Source: a bacterium (lineage in GTDB: Bacteria > JALSQH01). Taken from it: a stretch of 6,778 nucleotides of DNA. The notes beneath the pieces were generated by a model. That model had not been told where the DNA came from. It did no database searches and worked only from the letters and a program-made list of their open reading frames with translations. The DNA is taken from NCBI GenBank assembly GCA_026985515.1, contig JALSQH010000243.1:1-6778 (forward strand), in the 5' to 3' direction. Shown one piece after another: positions 6,542 through 6,778 of the stretch. The translations under genes and the position numbers were made by a program. The stretch's first letter is position 1; the number at the start of each line of letters is the position of its first letter.

Positions 6542-6734
6542 GGAGACCTTCTGTCCCGGAGTGGTTTTGTGACGGAGACAGACACGATGGGATAAAGGCG
6601 GAGCAATCGTGGAATGCCCACAGAGGAAGACATCCTTTTTGCGGAGCCTCCCATCGAGTCGGCTGTGAAAGTGGTTTACTCAAATGAACTCACTACCACG
6701 GAGTCACACTTAACGGAGGGACAGAAGGTCGGAA
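6541..6734 (+). ncRNA. Candidate structured RNA (or foldable DNA) with repeated GGA/GGA internal loops
   Basis: A perfect 13-bp helix joins 6545-6557 to 6718-6730. Inside it, 6568-6573 pairs with 6703-6708; 6585-6591 with 6650-6656; 6596-6599 with 6646-6649; 6603-6606 with 6639-6642. The last closes a three-way junction of two hairpins (6609-6612/6618-6621 and 6622-6627/6633-6638). A further hairpin is 6671-6675/6695-6699. Between successive helices GGA lies opposite GGA four times: 6542-6544/6731-6733, 6558-6560/6715-6717, 6574-6576/6700-6702 and 6600-6602/6643-6645. GGA/GGA permits sheared G-A pairs on the plus strand, and the wobbles G6623-T6637 and that of the adjacent hairpin also favour the plus strand. 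I do not match it to tRNA, rRNA, tmRNA, RNase P RNA, a group II intron or a CRISPR. Expression is not shown by sequence; a foldable single-strand DNA element is the alternative. Confidence 0.5.
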
Positions 6735-6778
6735 AGGGGGATGGGAAATGAACACACCTGCGGGGCGGGTGGAGACCT

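Larger units (their letters stand above)
6507..6778. repeat. Tandem array of a ~229-bp unit, second copy cut by the window edge
   Basis: The 34 bases at 6516-6549 recur at 6745-6778 with one difference (A6526 versus C6755), a period of 229 bp. A shared GGAAAGGG precedes both copies (6507-6514 and 6731-6738), with a small length difference before the 34-mer. The unit therefore reads GGAAAGGG, spacer, hairpin-forming 34-mer, then the ~180-nt structured body, then the next GGAAAGGG. No protein-coding frame is credible here. The window stops inside the second copy, so the number of units is unknown. The stretch is GC- and purine-richer than the adjoining genes. Confidence 0.8.

Noticed and set aside
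6492-6683. Minus-strand open frame of 63 codons within the repeat region
   Set aside because: It spans the inverted-repeat element, has low-complexity S/P/H composition and no ribosome site; the stretch is explained by the structured repeat.
6541-6734. Integron attC site
   Set aside because: No GTTRRRY core sites flank the inverted repeats, and there are no cassette genes or integrase.
6516-6778. CRISPR array
   Set aside because: The repeat period is 229 bp, only two copies are visible, and the intervening DNA is self-complementary rather than spacer-like; no cas genes are present.
6507-6778. Retron or group II intron RNA
   Set aside because: No reverse transcriptase gene lies in the window, and no domain V-like hairpin or retron branch-point arrangement could be recognised. 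Content beyond the right edge could change this.

Overview
The window is a 6.8 kb bacterial fragment. Shine-Dalgarno sequences and sigma70-like promoters argue for bacteria, but the phylum cannot be fixed from sequence alone. All convincing genes lie on the minus strand and read right to left. Both edges cut through something: a gene on the left and a tandem repeat on the right.

Layout from right to left (direction of transcription): (1) 6507-6778 is a gene-free, GC-richer stretch with two direct copies of a 34-bp sequence 229 bp apart. Between them lies a strongly self-complementary element that folds, best on the plus strand, into nested helices separated by symmetric GGA/GGA internal loops. 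This is the most novel thing here. (2) A sigma70-like promoter abuts that array and drives an unrecognised protein with an N-terminal hydrophobic segment (5560-6447). (3) An unrecognised, lysine/glutamate-rich, probably coiled-coil protein follows (4607-5506); a REP-like palindrome is read through as its C-terminus. (4) A terminator-like stem-loop and a near-consensus promoter separate these two orphans from a tightly overlapping four-gene operon: glpA-like (2864-4498), glpB-like (1614-2864), a small membrane-anchored Fe-S protein in the place of glpC (1166-1621), and an AGPS-type FAD-binding oxidase running off the left edge (1-1182).

The operon looks like an anaerobic glycerol-3-phosphate dehydrogenase with altered electron wiring. 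The GlpA-like subunit has lost all four cysteines expected in its [2Fe-2S] BFD-like domain. GlpC is reduced to 151 residues with one membrane segment and only four cysteines. A flavoprotein most similar to alkyl-DHAP synthase is translationally coupled to them. G3P oxidation gives DHAP, the backbone AGPS works on in acylated form, so the operon may join glycerol-phosphate redox chemistry to ether-lipid synthesis. That link is inference. The glpA-like gene has no Shine-Dalgarno sequence, and its -10 box lies 7 nt from the ATG, so its mRNA is probably leaderless.
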